From Kocuria rhizophila DC2201 (GTDB taxonomy: Bacteria > Actinomycetota > Actinomycetes > Actinomycetales > Micrococcaceae): 64,000 nt of DNA. The DNA lies in contig NC_010617.1 in the NCBI RefSeq assembly GCF_000010285.1, positions 1,984,001 through 2,048,000 of the forward strand, written 5' to 3'. Under the pieces are notes generated by a model. The model searched no databases, had not been told where the DNA came from, and saw only the letters and a list, made by a program, of their open reading frames with translations. The translations under genes were made by a program, and so were the position numbers. Shown here piece by piece: positions 52,113 through 64,000 of this stretch. Each line of letters begins with the position of its first letter. Position 1 is the stretch's first letter.

Positions 52113-52671
52113 GCTCGTTCGCGGTGCGCGCTCCCAGGGCCAGGCTCTGCCGGGGGTGCCAATGCCCCTGGGCGTCCCCCTCGTAGAGGTGCACCCGGTC
52201 CACCAGGAAGCCCGCGCGGTACGTGCGCAGCATCTCCTGGGCCCGGTCCAGGGCGGCGTCGTCCGTGCCGTGGGCCAGGGTCACGTGCGGGTGGTAGTCG
52301 AAGGGCGAGACCGAGACGAGGCCGTGGCGCGCCAGCGCCGCGTGCAGGGCGGTGCACTGCTCGCGTCCGCGCTCGATGCGCAAGTAGACCACGGGTGTCA
52401 GGGGCCGGAAGGTCCCGGTGCCGTTGATCTCCACGTGGAAGGGGTCCTGCTCCGCCAGAGCCTGCCGCACGCGGTCGGCCAGCTGGTCCCAGGGCCGGTC
52501 CAGCTCGGTGATCATGAGCGTGATGTGGGGGGCCACGGCGTCCGCCGACTGGTCCTCGAACGAGGCCCGCCAGTCCTGCAGCTCGCGGCCCGTGGGCTCG
52601 GGCAGGCGGAGCACGACCCCGGCGTGGACCACGCCCGGGCGCACCGTGGGTGACGGGTGTGCCTCACTCAC
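52099..52671 (-). CDS. 2'-5' RNA ligase/LigT-like phosphoesterase
   Basis: A 190-residue 2H phosphoesterase superfamily protein, related to LigT/ThpR cyclic phosphodiesterases acting on 2',3'-cyclic phosphates of RNA. The two HxT catalytic motifs are clear: PHITLMI near residue 54 and PHVTLAH near 133. The size is typical. GTG 52671 follows GAGGAGG at six bases; an in-frame codon at 52701 would add ten unconserved residues. The gene overlaps yihY downstream and is 61 bases below trpS on the same strand. Confidence 0.9.
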   Translation of the reverse strand: MSEAHPSPTVRPGVVHAGVVLRLPEPTGRELQDWRASFEDQSADAVAPHITLMITELDRPWDQLADRVRQALAEQDPFHVEINGTGTFRPLTPVVYLRIERGREQCTALHAALARHGLVSVSPFDYHPHVTLAHGTDDAALDRAQEMLRTYRAGFLVDRVHLYEGDAQGHWHPRQSLALGARTANEHGAH

Positions 52672-52732
52672 GCGAACCTCCTCGTTGCGGCCGCGTCCCA
52701 CACTATCCCACCCCCGCGGACCCCACGGCGTC

Positions 52733-56597
<3,865 letters not shown>

Positions 56598-56598
56598 C

Positions 56599-57873
56599 TC
56601 ACCACTCCTCGAGGCCGGGGTACAGCGGGAACTGCTCGGTGAGGGCGTCCACGCGCGAGCGCAGGGCATCGACGTCCGCGCCGGGCATGAGCGCCTGGGC
56701 GATCACGTCCGCGACCTCGGTGAACTGCTCCGCCCCGAAGCCGCGGGTGGCCAGCGCGGGCGTGCCGATCCGCAGCCCGGAGGTGACCATGGGCGGGCGG
56801 GGGTCCCACGGCACCGCGTTGCGGTTGACCGTGATGCCCGCGCGGTGCAGCAGGTCCTCGGCCTGCTTGCCGTCCAGCTCGGAGTCGCGCAGGTCCACGA
56901 GCACCAGGTGCACGTCCGTGCCACCGGTCAGCACGGACACGCCGTGCTCCGCGAGGTCCGGTGCCGTGAGCCGCTCCGCGAGGATCTGGGCGCCCTCGAT
57001 CGTGCGGCGCTGGCGCTCGGCGAAGCCCTCGGAGGCCGCGATCTTGAACGCCACGGCCTTGCCCGCGATCGCGTGCATGAGCGGTCCGCCCTGCTGACCC
57101 GGGAACACCGCGGAGTCGATCTTCTTCTTGAGGTCCGCCTCGCACAGGATCACACCCGAGCGCGGGCCCGCGAGGGTCTTGTGCACCGTGGAGGTGGTCA
57201 CGTGGGCGTGCGGCACCGGGTTGGGGTGCAGCCCGGCGGCCACCAGACCGGCGAAGTGCGCCATGTCCACCCACAGCTTGGCGCCCACCTCGTCCGCGAT
57301 GGAGCGGAAGGCCTCGAAGTCCAGCTGGCGCGAGTACGCGGACCAGCCGGCCACGATCACGTTCGGACGGGCCTCCAAGGCCTGCTCGCGCACCCTGTCC
57401 ATGTCGATCCGGTAGGTCTCCGGCTCCACCTCGTACGCGGCGATGTTGTAGAGCTTGCCGGACACGTTGATCTTCATGCCGTGCGTCAGGTGCCCGCCGT
57501 GGGCCAGGGAGAGGCCCATGAGGGTGTCGCCCGGCTGCATGAGCGCGGCCATCACGGCCGTGTTCGCCTGCGCACCCGAGTGGGGCTGCACGTTGGCGTG
57601 GTCCGCCCCGAACAGCTCGCACGCACGGTCACGGGCCAGGTTCTCCACCACGTCCACGTACTCGCAACCGCCGTAGTAGCGGCGCCCGGGGTAGCCCTCG
57701 GCGTACTTGTTGGTCAGCACGGAGCCCTGCGCCTCGAGCACAGCTCGCGGTGCGAAGTTCTCGGAGGCAATCATCTCCAGCGTGGAGCGCTGGCGTCCCA
57801 GCTCGTCCTGGATCGCCTGGGCGACGTCCGGGTCCACATCCGAGAGCGGCTGGTTGGTCACAGATTCGGTCAT
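56599..57873 (-). CDS. glyA: Serine hydroxymethyltransferase
   Basis: A 424-residue PLP enzyme interconverting serine and glycine and charging THF with one carbon. The PLP lysine is in [16 protein letters not shown] near residue 228; [18 protein letters not shown] near 35-55, [16 protein letters not shown] near 62-78, and [12 protein letters not shown] near 122 are the family landmarks. The size is normal. ATG 57873 follows AGAAGGTGGAG; the likely -10 box is TATGCT (57913-57908). It forms an operon with folD and feeds purine synthesis (purH, purKE). Confidence 0.97.
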   Translation of the reverse strand: MTESVTNQPLSDVDPDVAQAIQDELGRQRSTLEMIASENFAPRAVLEAQGSVLTNKYAEGYPGRRYYGGCEYVDVVENLARDRACELFGADHANVQPHSGAQANTAVMAALMQPGDTLMGLSLAHGGHLTHGMKINVSGKLYNIAAYEVEPETYRIDMDRVREQALEARPNVIVAGWSAYSRQLDFEAFRSIADEVGAKLWVDMAHFAGLVAAGLHPNPVPHAHVTTSTVHKTLAGPRSGVILCEADLKKKIDSAVFPGQQGGPLMHAIAGKAVAFKIAASEGFAERQRRTIEGAQILAERLTAPDLAEHGVSVLTGGTDVHLVLVDLRDSELDGKQAEDLLHRAGITVNRNAVPWDPRPPMVTSGLRIGTPALATRGFGAEQFTEVADVIAQALMPGADVDALRSRVDALTEQFPLYPGLEEW

Positions 57874-58163
57874 GCTCCACCTTCTAGGTCCGCGGTAGGT
57901 TCCCCCTCAGCATATCCAGGAACGGGGGCGGGCTGTTCGGTGGATTACACCCGCCCCGCGCCGCCCACCGCTCCGGTGCGCCCCGGGGATCCACGGCGTC
58001 GTGTGATAGCCAGCGGTGGACTACGGGTAAGGTGTGTGCCCGAACCTCACGCGCGTGACGTGCTCGCGCGACGTCGACGCGCTGCAGGACCGCCCCCCGG
58101 AGACCGCGCGCACCGTACCACCCGTTCCAGGTCCTCGTCCCATGCTCTAGGAGTCCCCGCGCC
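57874..58163. other. Divergent regulatory region between glyA and the HAD-GH65 gene
   Basis: 290 bases with no gene. It contains the glyA -10 box (57908-57913), a GGCGTCGTG element (57987-57995), a candidate rightward -10 TAAGGT (58028-58033), and the ribosome binding site AGGAG (58150-58154) for the downstream gene. Confidence 0.45.
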
Positions 58164-61100
58164 GTGAACGTTCTTCCCACCGCCCCGTTCACCGCCGCCA
58201 TGCCCCGCGTGACCGACGCCGCGCCGTCGGAACCGGTGGACGTGCTGCGCACCCGCTTCGCCGCCGTGATCTTCGACATGGACGGCGTGGTCACGGACAC
58301 CGCCGGGGTCCACGCCCGCGCGTGGAAGAAGCTCTTCGACCAGGTGCTCGCGGACCCGCGGCTGCAGCCCGCCGAGGAGGGGATCGAGGTGGACCGCAGC
58401 CCGTTCGACATGGGCAGCGAGTACCGCACCTACGTGGACGGACGACGCCGCGAGGACGGCGTGCGCGCGCTGCTCGCGGCCCGCGGCGCCATGCTCCCCG
58501 AGGCGGACAGCCACGCCGAGCCGCAGCCCGGGGACTGGACCGTGCAGGGCCAGGCCGGCGCGAAGGACGGCTACTTCCACGACGAGCTCGCCGTGCACGG
58601 CGTGCGCGTCTTCGACGGCACCGTGGCCCTGATCGAGCGGCTGCGCGAGGGCGGGGTCCCGGTGGGACTCGTGACCGCGAGCCGCAACAGCGCGGTGGTG
58701 CTGGCCGCGGCCGGGCTGCAGGACTCCTTCGACCGGATCGTGGACGGCAACTGGGCCGCCGAGCACGGACTGCCGGGCAAGCCCGCACCGGACACGTTCC
58801 TCGAGTGCGCCCGGCTGCTGGGCGTGGCGCCCGAGGACAGCGTGGTGGTCGAGGACGCCGTGGCCGGTGTGCAGGCCGGGGCGGCCGGCGGCTTCGGCCT
58901 CGTGGTGGGCGTGAACCGGGACGGCGCCCGGGAGCGGCTCTACCGCGCCGGCGCCCACGTGGTGCTCAACGACGTCTCCGAGCTGGACCTCGGGGCGCGG
59001 CGGGACGACACCTGGCGGCTGGTCTTCGAGGGCTTCGACCCGGCCGTGGAGCCCCGCCGCGAGGCCCTGCTGACGCTGGCCAACGGCTACATGGGGGTGC
59101 GCGGCGCCGCGTGCGAGTTCCCCGCCAACGGCATGCACTACCCCGGCACGTACCTGGCCGGGGTGTTCAACCGCGTGCTGAGCCACGTCAACGGCCGGGA
59201 CGTGGAGCACGAGTCCATGGTCAACGCCCCCAACTGGCTGCACCTGGACCTGCGCCTGTCCGACGGCCGGTGGTGGTCCGAGGGCGGGCTGCGCCCCTCC
59301 GACGAGCGCGTGGAGCTCGACCTGCGCCGCGGCGTGCTGATCCGCACTCTCGTGCTCACGGACGCCGAGGACGATCCCACGCCCGACGGGCCCGAGCGCA
59401 GCCTCGAGATCGAGCAGCGCCGCCTGGTGTCCCTGCGCCACCGCCACCTGGGCGCCCAGGAGACGCGGATCGTCTCGCGCGGCTACAGCGGACGGCTGCA
59501 CGTGCGCACGGGCGTGGACCCGGCCGTGACCAACAGCGGCGTGGCGGAGTACAAGGAGCTCAACTCCCACCACCTCTCCCTGCTGGAGTCCACCACCCTG
59601 CCGGACGAGCACGAGACCCTGCTCTCCCTCGTGCGCACCTCCCAGTCCAAGATCGAGATCGCCATGGCCCAGCGCACGCGCATCGAGTGCGAGGGCGCCG
59701 TGACCGAGCGCCGCGAGGTGCGCCCGGGCGGAATCGAGTTCCGCCGCCACACCGTGCAGGTGGAGCCGTGGAGCCCCGTGCTGGTGGACAGCACCACCGC
59801 GGTGGTCACGAGCCGGGACGCGGCGATCGGCTCCCCGCGGGACGGCGCGCTCGCGGAGCTCAACCGCACCCCGTTCGGCGTGCGCAAGCTGCTGGCCTCC
59901 CACGAGATCGAGTGGGCCCGGCTCTGGGACCGCTACGAGGTCACCCTGGAGTCCGCCGAGGACACCCCCGAGCACCTCAGCACGCAGCTCGCGGTGCGCA
60001 CCCACCTGTTCCACGCGGCGCAGACGCTCGCCCCGCACCTGACCCTGCGCGACGCCGGTGTCCCTGCCCGCGGTCTGCACGGCGAGGGCTACCGCGGCCA
60101 CATCTTCTGGGACGAGCTGTTCATCCTGCCGGTGATCAACATGCGCCAGCCGCACGTGACCCGCTCCCTGCTCTCCTACCGCTGGCGGCGCCTGGCCATG
60201 GCGCAGCAGCGGGCCCGGGAGATCGGCCTCTACGGGGCGGCGTTCCCGTGGCAGTCCGGCTCCGACGGCCGCGAGGAGACCCCTCCGGAGCTCTACAACC
60301 ACCACTCCCGCCGGTGGCTGCCGGACAACTCGTGGCGGCAGTTCCACGTGGGCCTCGCGATCGCCTACAACGCGTGGGTCTACTACGAGTCCACCGGGGA
60401 CATGGACTGGCTCTCCAGCCAGGGCGCGGAGCTGATCATCGGGATCACCCGCCTGTTCGCGTCCCTGGCGGAGTACGACTCCCACGACGGCAAGTACCAC
60501 ATCGACGGCGTGATGGGCCCGGACGAGTACCACGACGGTCCCGCCGGCCAGCACGGGGGCGGGCTCAAGGACAACGCGTACACCAACGTGCTCGCCTCCT
60601 GGCTGTTCCGGCACTCCGCGCACATCTTCAACGACATGGTGGAGCACCAGCGCGAGTACCTGGAGTCCCGCTTCGAGATCTCCCCCCAGGAGGTCCAGAC
60701 GTGGCTGAACATGGCCAAGAACATGTACGTGCCGTTCAACGCGGACGGTACGATCGCCCAGTTCGCGGGCTACGACGAGCTCGCCGAGCTGGACTGGGCC
60801 TTCTACCGCACGAAGTACCGCAACATCGGCCGCCTGGACCTGCTGCTGGAGAACGAGGGGGACCTGACCAACAACTACAAGCTCTCCAAGCAGGCGGACA
60901 CCATCATGCTCGTCTACCTGCTGGGCCCGGACGGCGTGGTGGAGGAGCTGGCCCGCATGGGCTACACCACGGACCTGGACGCCGTGCAGCGCACCGTGGA
61001 CCACTACATCGCCCGCTCGTCCAACGGCTCGTCCCTGTCCCGGGTGGTCAACGCGGCGGTGCTCGCGTGGCTGGACCCGGACCGCTCGTGGGGCTCGTTC

Positions 61101-61517
61101 CAGGACGCCCTGATGATCGACATGGACGACACCCAGGGCGGCACCACCGGCGAGGGCATCCACCTGGGGGCCATGGCCGGCTCCGTGGACGTGATCACCC
61201 GGGCGTACGCCGGGCTGCGCGTGCGCGGCGGCTGGCTGGAGTTCCAGCCCGCGCTGCCCCGCGAGATCGAGGCCGTGGACTTCACGGTGCTCTACTACGG
61301 CCAGGTCATCGAGGTCTCCCTGGACCACGACATCCTGGAGCTGGAGGGCAGCTCCGTGAAGGCGGACCCGGTGACCATCCACGTCAACGGCGCCGAGTAC
61401 GTGCTCAAGGGCGGCCAGAAGATCTCCGTGGCCCTGCGCCACCGCACGTCCCGCCGGCCCGAGAAGGCCACTGCGGCGCTGCGCCGTCGTTTCATCTCGG
61501 ACGCCGGGGCCCTCTGA
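58164..61517 (+). CDS. Fused HAD beta-phosphoglucomutase-like and GH65 glycoside phosphorylase/hydrolase
   Basis: A 1117-residue fusion. Residues about 30-265 are a HAD hydrolase of the beta-phosphoglucomutase type: FDMDGVVTDTAGVHARAWKK near 35 (nucleophile Asp and acid/base Asp), VTASRNS near 175, GKPAPDTFLECARLLG near 205 and VEDAVAGVQAGAAGGF near 232. Residues about 285-1090 are a GH65 (alpha/alpha)6-barrel enzyme: NGYMGVRGA near 310, HIFWDELFILPVI near 650, and the catalytic acid in DGVMGPDEYHDG near 785. GH65 inverting phosphorylases release beta-glucose 1-phosphate, which a beta-phosphoglucomutase converts to glucose 6-phosphate, so the fusion suggests disaccharide phosphorolysis. The disaccharide (trehalose, maltose, kojibiose or other) is not known. 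GTG 58164 follows AGGAG at nine bases; ATG 58200 is an alternative. Confidence 0.88.
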   Translation: MNVLPTAPFTAAMPRVTDAAPSEPVDVLRTRFAAVIFDMDGVVTDTAGVHARAWKKLFDQVLADPRLQPAEEGIEVDRSPFDMGSEYRTYVDGRRREDGVRALLAARGAMLPEADSHAEPQPGDWTVQGQAGAKDGYFHDELAVHGVRVFDGTVALIERLREGGVPVGLVTASRNSAVVLAAAGLQDSFDRIVDGNWAAEHGLPGKPAPDTFLECARLLGVAPEDSVVVEDAVAGVQAGAAGGFGLVVGVNRDGARERLYRAGAHVVLNDVSELDLGARRDDTWRLVFEGFDPAVEPRREALLTLANGYMGVRGAACEFPANGMHYPGTYLAGVFNRVLSHVNGRDVEHESMVNAPNWLHLDLRLSDGRWWSEGGLRPSDERVELDLRRGVLIRTLVLTDAEDDPTPDGPERSLEIEQRRLVSLRHRHLGAQETRIVSRGYSGRLHVRTGVDPAVTNSGVAEYKELNSHHLSLLESTTLPDEHETLLSLVRTSQSKIEIAMAQRTRIECEGAVTERREVRPGGIEFRRHTVQVEPWSPVLVDSTTAVVTSRDAAIGSPRDGALAELNRTPFGVRKLLASHEIEWARLWDRYEVTLESAEDTPEHLSTQLAVRTHLFHAAQTLAPHLTLRDAGVPARGLHGEGYRGHIFWDELFILPVINMRQPHVTRSLLSYRWRRLAMAQQRAREIGLYGAAFPWQSGSDGREETPPELYNHHSRRWLPDNSWRQFHVGLAIAYNAWVYYESTGDMDWLSSQGAELIIGITRLFASLAEYDSHDGKYHIDGVMGPDEYHDGPAGQHGGGLKDNAYTNVLASWLFRHSAHIFNDMVEHQREYLESRFEISPQEVQTWLNMAKNMYVPFNADGTIAQFAGYDELAELDWAFYRTKYRNIGRLDLLLENEGDLTNNYKLSKQADTIMLVYLLGPDGVVEELARMGYTTDLDAVQRTVDHYIARSSNGSSLSRVVNAAVLAWLDPDRSWGSFQDALMIDMDDTQGGTTGEGIHLGAMAGSVDVITRAYAGLRVRGGWLEFQPALPREIEAVDFTVLYYGQVIEVSLDHDILELEGSSVKADPVTIHVNGAEYVLKGGQKISVALRHRTSRRPEKATAALRRRFISDAGAL

Positions 61518-61527
61518 GCCACTCGGG

Positions 61528-61563
61528 CGACGCCGCCGGTCCCGTGCGCGGCGTCGTCGTCCG
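61528..61563. repeat. Inverted GCGGCGTCG pair after the GH65 gene
   Basis: CGACGCCGC (61528-61536) and GCGGCGTCG (61548-61556) form a perfect 9-bp stem 11 bases after the GH65 stop; the right arm continues to GCGGCGTCGTCGTCCG (61548-61563), identical to copies at 12652 and 53855. It may terminate the GH65 transcript. Confidence 0.65.
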
Positions 61564-61684
61564 CACCCGGGACTGGTCCGACGGCGCGCGGCCGGGTGCC
61601 GACCGCAGCCCCGGGTTCGGCGTGCCGCCCGCAGACCCAGTTTCGGTGTGCCGCGGCGCACGGGGGCGCCCGGAAGGGCCGCAC

Positions 61685-61697
61685 TAGACTGTGCTGC
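61685..61697 (+). promoter_or_regulatory. Predicted leaderless promoter of the gamma-carbonic anhydrase-like gene
   Basis: TAGACT (61685-61690) is followed after seven bases by ATG 61698, with no ribosome binding site. Confidence 0.65.
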
Positions 61698-62255
61698 ATG
61701 ACACACAGTGCTTCTTCCGCGCCCGACGCCGCCCGCGAACCACTCGTCCTCACCTACGGCCAGAGCCGCCCCAGGGTGGCGGAAACCGCGTTCGTGGCCC
61801 CGAACGCGACCCTCGTCGGGGACGTCACGGTGGGGGCGGGCGCGGGGATCTTCTACGGCGCCGTCGTGCGCGGTGACCGCTCCCCGCTGCGGATCGGCGC
61901 GAACTCGAACCTGCAGGACAACGTGACCGTGCACTCGGACCCGGAGCACCCCACCACGATCGGCGAGCGCGTGAGCGTGGGCCACGGCGCGGTGGTCCAC
62001 GGCTGCACGCTCGAGGACGACGTCCTGGTGGGCATGAACGCCACCGTGCTCAACGGTGCCGTGGTGGGCAGCGGGAGTCTGGTGGCCGCGGGCGCCGTGG
62101 TCCTGGAGGGCACGGTGGTGGCCCCCGGTTCGCTCGTGGCCGGCGTGCCGGGCAAGGTCCGCCGGGAGCTCACGGACGAGGAGCGCCGCGCGGTGAGCCG
62201 CAACGCCCAGCGCTACATCGTGCTCTCCCGGGAGCACCGCGCCCTGAACTCCTGA
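61698..62255 (+). CDS. Gamma-carbonic anhydrase family protein (left-handed beta-helix)
   Basis: A 185-residue left-handed beta-helix protein of the gamma-carbonic anhydrase/PaaY type. Hexapeptide turns run from AFVAPNATLVGDVTVGAGAG to SLVAGVPGKVRRELTDEE. Potential zinc-binding His residues lie in VTVHSDPEHPT near 78 and SVGHGAVVHGCTLEDDVLVG near 95-115, as in the active family. The PaaY/YrdA branch is not proven to be a carbonic anhydrase in all members, so the label stays general. ATG 61698 is fixed by the leaderless-type promoter. Confidence 0.88.
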   Translation: MTHSASSAPDAAREPLVLTYGQSRPRVAETAFVAPNATLVGDVTVGAGAGIFYGAVVRGDRSPLRIGANSNLQDNVTVHSDPEHPTTIGERVSVGHGAVVHGCTLEDDVLVGMNATVLNGAVVGSGSLVAAGAVVLEGTVVAPGSLVAGVPGKVRRELTDEERRAVSRNAQRYIVLSREHRALNS

Positions 62256-62274
62256 TCCGCACCCCCGCGAACGC

Positions 62275-62311
62275 CACGGCGGCCCGGACTCCACGAGTCC
62301 GGGCCGCCGTG
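62275..62311. terminator. Bidirectional terminator between the gamma-CA gene and purH
   Basis: CACGGCGGCCCGGACTC (62275-62291) and GAGTCCGGGCCGCCGTG (62295-62311) form a perfect 17-bp stem with a three-base loop between converging genes. No long T-tract follows on either side. Confidence 0.88.
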
Positions 62312-62338
62312 TGTCTGCGGGCTCGCCGTGGGCGCGGT

Positions 62339-63949
62339 TCAGTGGAAGAAGTGGCGCGCGCCCGTGAGGTACATGGTCACCCCGGCGGCCTTGGCGGCCG
62401 CCACGACCTCCTCGTCGCGGATGGAGCCACCGGGCTGAACCACGGCGCGCACGCCGGCGTCCAGCAGCACCTGGAGCCCGTCCGCGAACGGGAAGAACGC
62501 GTCCGACGCCGCCACGGCCCCGCGGGCGCGCTGCGCACCGTCCTCGGCGAGCGTGTTGGCGCGCTCCACGGACAGCCGGCACGAGTCCACGCGGTTGACC
62601 TGGCCCATGCCGATACCCACCGAGGCGCCGTCGTGGGCGAGCAGGATGGCGTTGGACTTCACGGCGCGCAGCGAACGCCACGCGAACTCGAGGTCCGCCA
62701 GGGTCTGCTCGTCGGCGGGCTCGCCGGAGACCAGGGTCCAGTTCGCGGGGTCGTCGCCCTCGGCGTCCAGACGGTCCGCCTGCTGGAACAGGGCGCCGCC
62801 GGAGACGCCCCGGTATTCGAGCGGGTCCCGGGCGAAGCCCTCGGGCAGCGCCAGCAGCCGGATGTTCTTCTTGCCGGAGAGGATCTCCAGCGCCTCGGGC
62901 TCGAACTCCGGCGCCACCACCACCTCGGTGAACACGGGCTGGAGGTTGCGGGCCATCTCCGCGGTCACCGGGCGGTTGGCGGCCACCACTCCCCCGTAGG
63001 CGGAGAGCGGGTCGCACGCGTGCGCCTTGAGGTGGGCGTCGGCGATCGGGTCCACCGCACCGGGGGTGGCCACGGCCACGCCGCACGGGTTGTTGTGCTT
63101 GACCACGGCCACCGCGGGGTGCTGGTAGTCGTAGGCGGCGCGCAGGGCGGCGTCCGCGTCCACGTAGTTGTTGTAGGACATGGCCTTGCCGTGCAGCTGC
63201 TCGGCCTGCGCGATGCCCGGCGAGGCGGCGTCGTCCGTGTACAGCGCGGCCTTCTGGTGGGGGTTCTCGCCGTAGCGCAGGGACTCCGCGCGCTGCAGCG
63301 CGAGCCCGGCGTAGGGCGGCCAGAAGTTGGCCCGGGGGTCGTGGTCGAACTGCTGGGCGGTCCAGGTGGCCACCGCGGTGTCGTACGCGGCGGTGTGGGC
63401 GAACGCGGCGGCCGCGAGCTTCTGGCGGGCCGCGAGGTCGTAGCCGCCCTCGTGCGCGGCGCGCACGACGTCCGGGTAGCCCGCGGGGTCCACCACCACG
63501 GACACTGCCGCGTGGTTCTTGGCGGCCGCGCGCACCATCGAGGGCCCGCCGATGTCGATCTGCTCCACGACGTCGTCACGGCCGGCACCCGAGCGAACGG
63601 TGTCCTGGAACGGGTAGAGGTTCACGATCACGAGGTCGAACGGGTCGATTCCGAGCTCCTCGAGCTGGTCCTCGTGCTCCTGCTTGCGGCGGTCCGCGAG
63701 GATTCCCGCGTGCACGCGCGGGTGCAGGGTCTTCACGCGCCCATCCAGGCACTCCTGGAAACCGGTGACCTCGGAGACCTCGGTGACGGGCACGCCCGCA
63801 GCCTGGATGGTCTTGGCGGTGGAGCCGGTGGAGACGATGTCCACGCCGGCGTCGTGCAGCCCGCGCGCGAGGTCCTCCAGACCGCTCTTGTCGTAGACGG
63901 AGACCAGTGCCCGCTTGAGCGGCACGCGGTTCAGGTCGGAAGTGTTCAC
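62339..63949 (-). CDS. purH: Bifunctional AICAR formyltransferase/IMP cyclohydrolase
   Basis: A 536-residue PurH that completes IMP synthesis. Residues 1 to about 200 are the IMP cyclohydrolase domain: [18 protein letters not shown] near 14, [14 protein letters not shown] near 38, [15 protein letters not shown] near 70. The larger C-terminal domain is AICAR formyltransferase with [14 protein letters not shown] near 225, [12 protein letters not shown] near 282 (catalytic Lys/His) and the C-terminal [14 protein letters not shown]. It uses the 10-formyl-THF made by FolD. GTG 63949 follows GGAGAG. The purN gene usually upstream would lie past the right edge. Confidence 0.96.
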   Translation of the reverse strand: MNTSDLNRVPLKRALVSVYDKSGLEDLARGLHDAGVDIVSTGSTAKTIQAAGVPVTEVSEVTGFQECLDGRVKTLHPRVHAGILADRRKQEHEDQLEELGIDPFDLVIVNLYPFQDTVRSGAGRDDVVEQIDIGGPSMVRAAAKNHAAVSVVVDPAGYPDVVRAAHEGGYDLAARQKLAAAAFAHTAAYDTAVATWTAQQFDHDPRANFWPPYAGLALQRAESLRYGENPHQKAALYTDDAASPGIAQAEQLHGKAMSYNNYVDADAALRAAYDYQHPAVAVVKHNNPCGVAVATPGAVDPIADAHLKAHACDPLSAYGGVVAANRPVTAEMARNLQPVFTEVVVAPEFEPEALEILSGKKNIRLLALPEGFARDPLEYRGVSGGALFQQADRLDAEGDDPANWTLVSGEPADEQTLADLEFAWRSLRAVKSNAILLAHDGASVGIGMGQVNRVDSCRLSVERANTLAEDGAQRARGAVAASDAFFPFADGLQVLLDAGVRAVVQPGGSIRDEEVVAAAKAAGVTMYLTGARHFFH

Positions 63950-64000
63950 AGACTCTCCAGAGGACGTGGGGACGTGTGGGCCGGCGTCGGCCCTGCGCGC

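Noticed and set aside
58047-63086. A 1679-codon leftward open frame across the GH65 gene
   Set aside because: It is antisense to a well-defined HAD-GH65 protein and to the gamma-CA gene. It has no start signal and only Val/Leu/Gly/His-rich low-information sequence.

Overview
The window is chromosomal DNA of a very GC-rich Gram-positive actinobacterium. Mycothiol conjugate amidase (mca), DUF4307 and DUF4245 proteins, actinobacterial gene order, many GTG starts and near absence of AT-rich third codon positions all point there. A Micrococcaceae member, most likely Kocuria, is my best guess from gene content and compactness; this is inference, not a database match. About 57 protein genes and one tRNA fill the window. 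I see no prophage, insertion sequence, CRISPR array or plasmid functions, so this is core chromosome with some local oddities.

Layout. 1-7850 holds envelope and purine genes: a TIGR03089 protein, a GtrA membrane protein, a fused purK-purE, an LCP glycopolymer transferase, a FemX-type aminoacyltransferase and an SDR oxidoreductase. 7959-26811 follows an order also known from Mycobacterium tuberculosis (Rv1080c-Rv1100): a FemAB-like protein with a disordered tail, glpX, DUF4245, beta-carbonic anhydrase, fumC, poxB, NUDIX, a prepilin peptidase, PIN-PhoH, uppS, hemolysin III, YyaL-type thioredoxin protein, mca, DUF4307 and greA. 26983-36995 holds ilvA, an AI-2E type permease, a nitroreductase-like protein, a Bax-inhibitor-1 protein, a tRNA with anticodon UAA, ndh, a membrane-anchored subtilase, ppx/gppA, DUF501 and an FtsB-like gene. 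37143-44313 holds eno, mazG, add, a YezG-like two-domain protein, cdd and a BMP lipoprotein. 44310-50868 holds an M20 amidohydrolase, manC and the sdhCDAB operon. 50943-63949 holds yihY, a 2'-5' RNA ligase family gene, trpS, xth, a small membrane protein, folD, glyA, a HAD-GH65 fusion, a gamma-carbonic anhydrase and purH.

Themes. Central carbon metabolism is well represented (eno, glpX, fumC, sdhCDAB, poxB, ndh), as are one-carbon and purine synthesis (glyA, folD, purKE, purH) and cell-wall glycopolymer or bridge assembly (LCP, femX, uppS, manC, GtrA). The nucleoside salvage block looks eroded: it keeps a BMP binding protein, cdd and add but has no ABC transporter subunits or thymidine phosphorylase beside them.

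Most unusual signals: (i) at least ten genes begin 6-7 nt after a TANNNT-type -10 box with no Shine-Dalgarno sequence, which predicts leaderless mRNAs; (ii) an intergenic motif GCGGCGTCGTC recurs about a dozen times, often as inverted pairs forming hairpins at gene ends; (iii) the UAA-anticodon tRNA has a short class-I variable loop, unlike normal tRNA-Leu; (iv) purK-purE and HAD-GH65 fusions; (v) several enzymes interrupted or extended by long low-complexity segments; (vi) a terminator-like hairpin in the greA leader and a perfect 17-bp inverted repeat just inside add.
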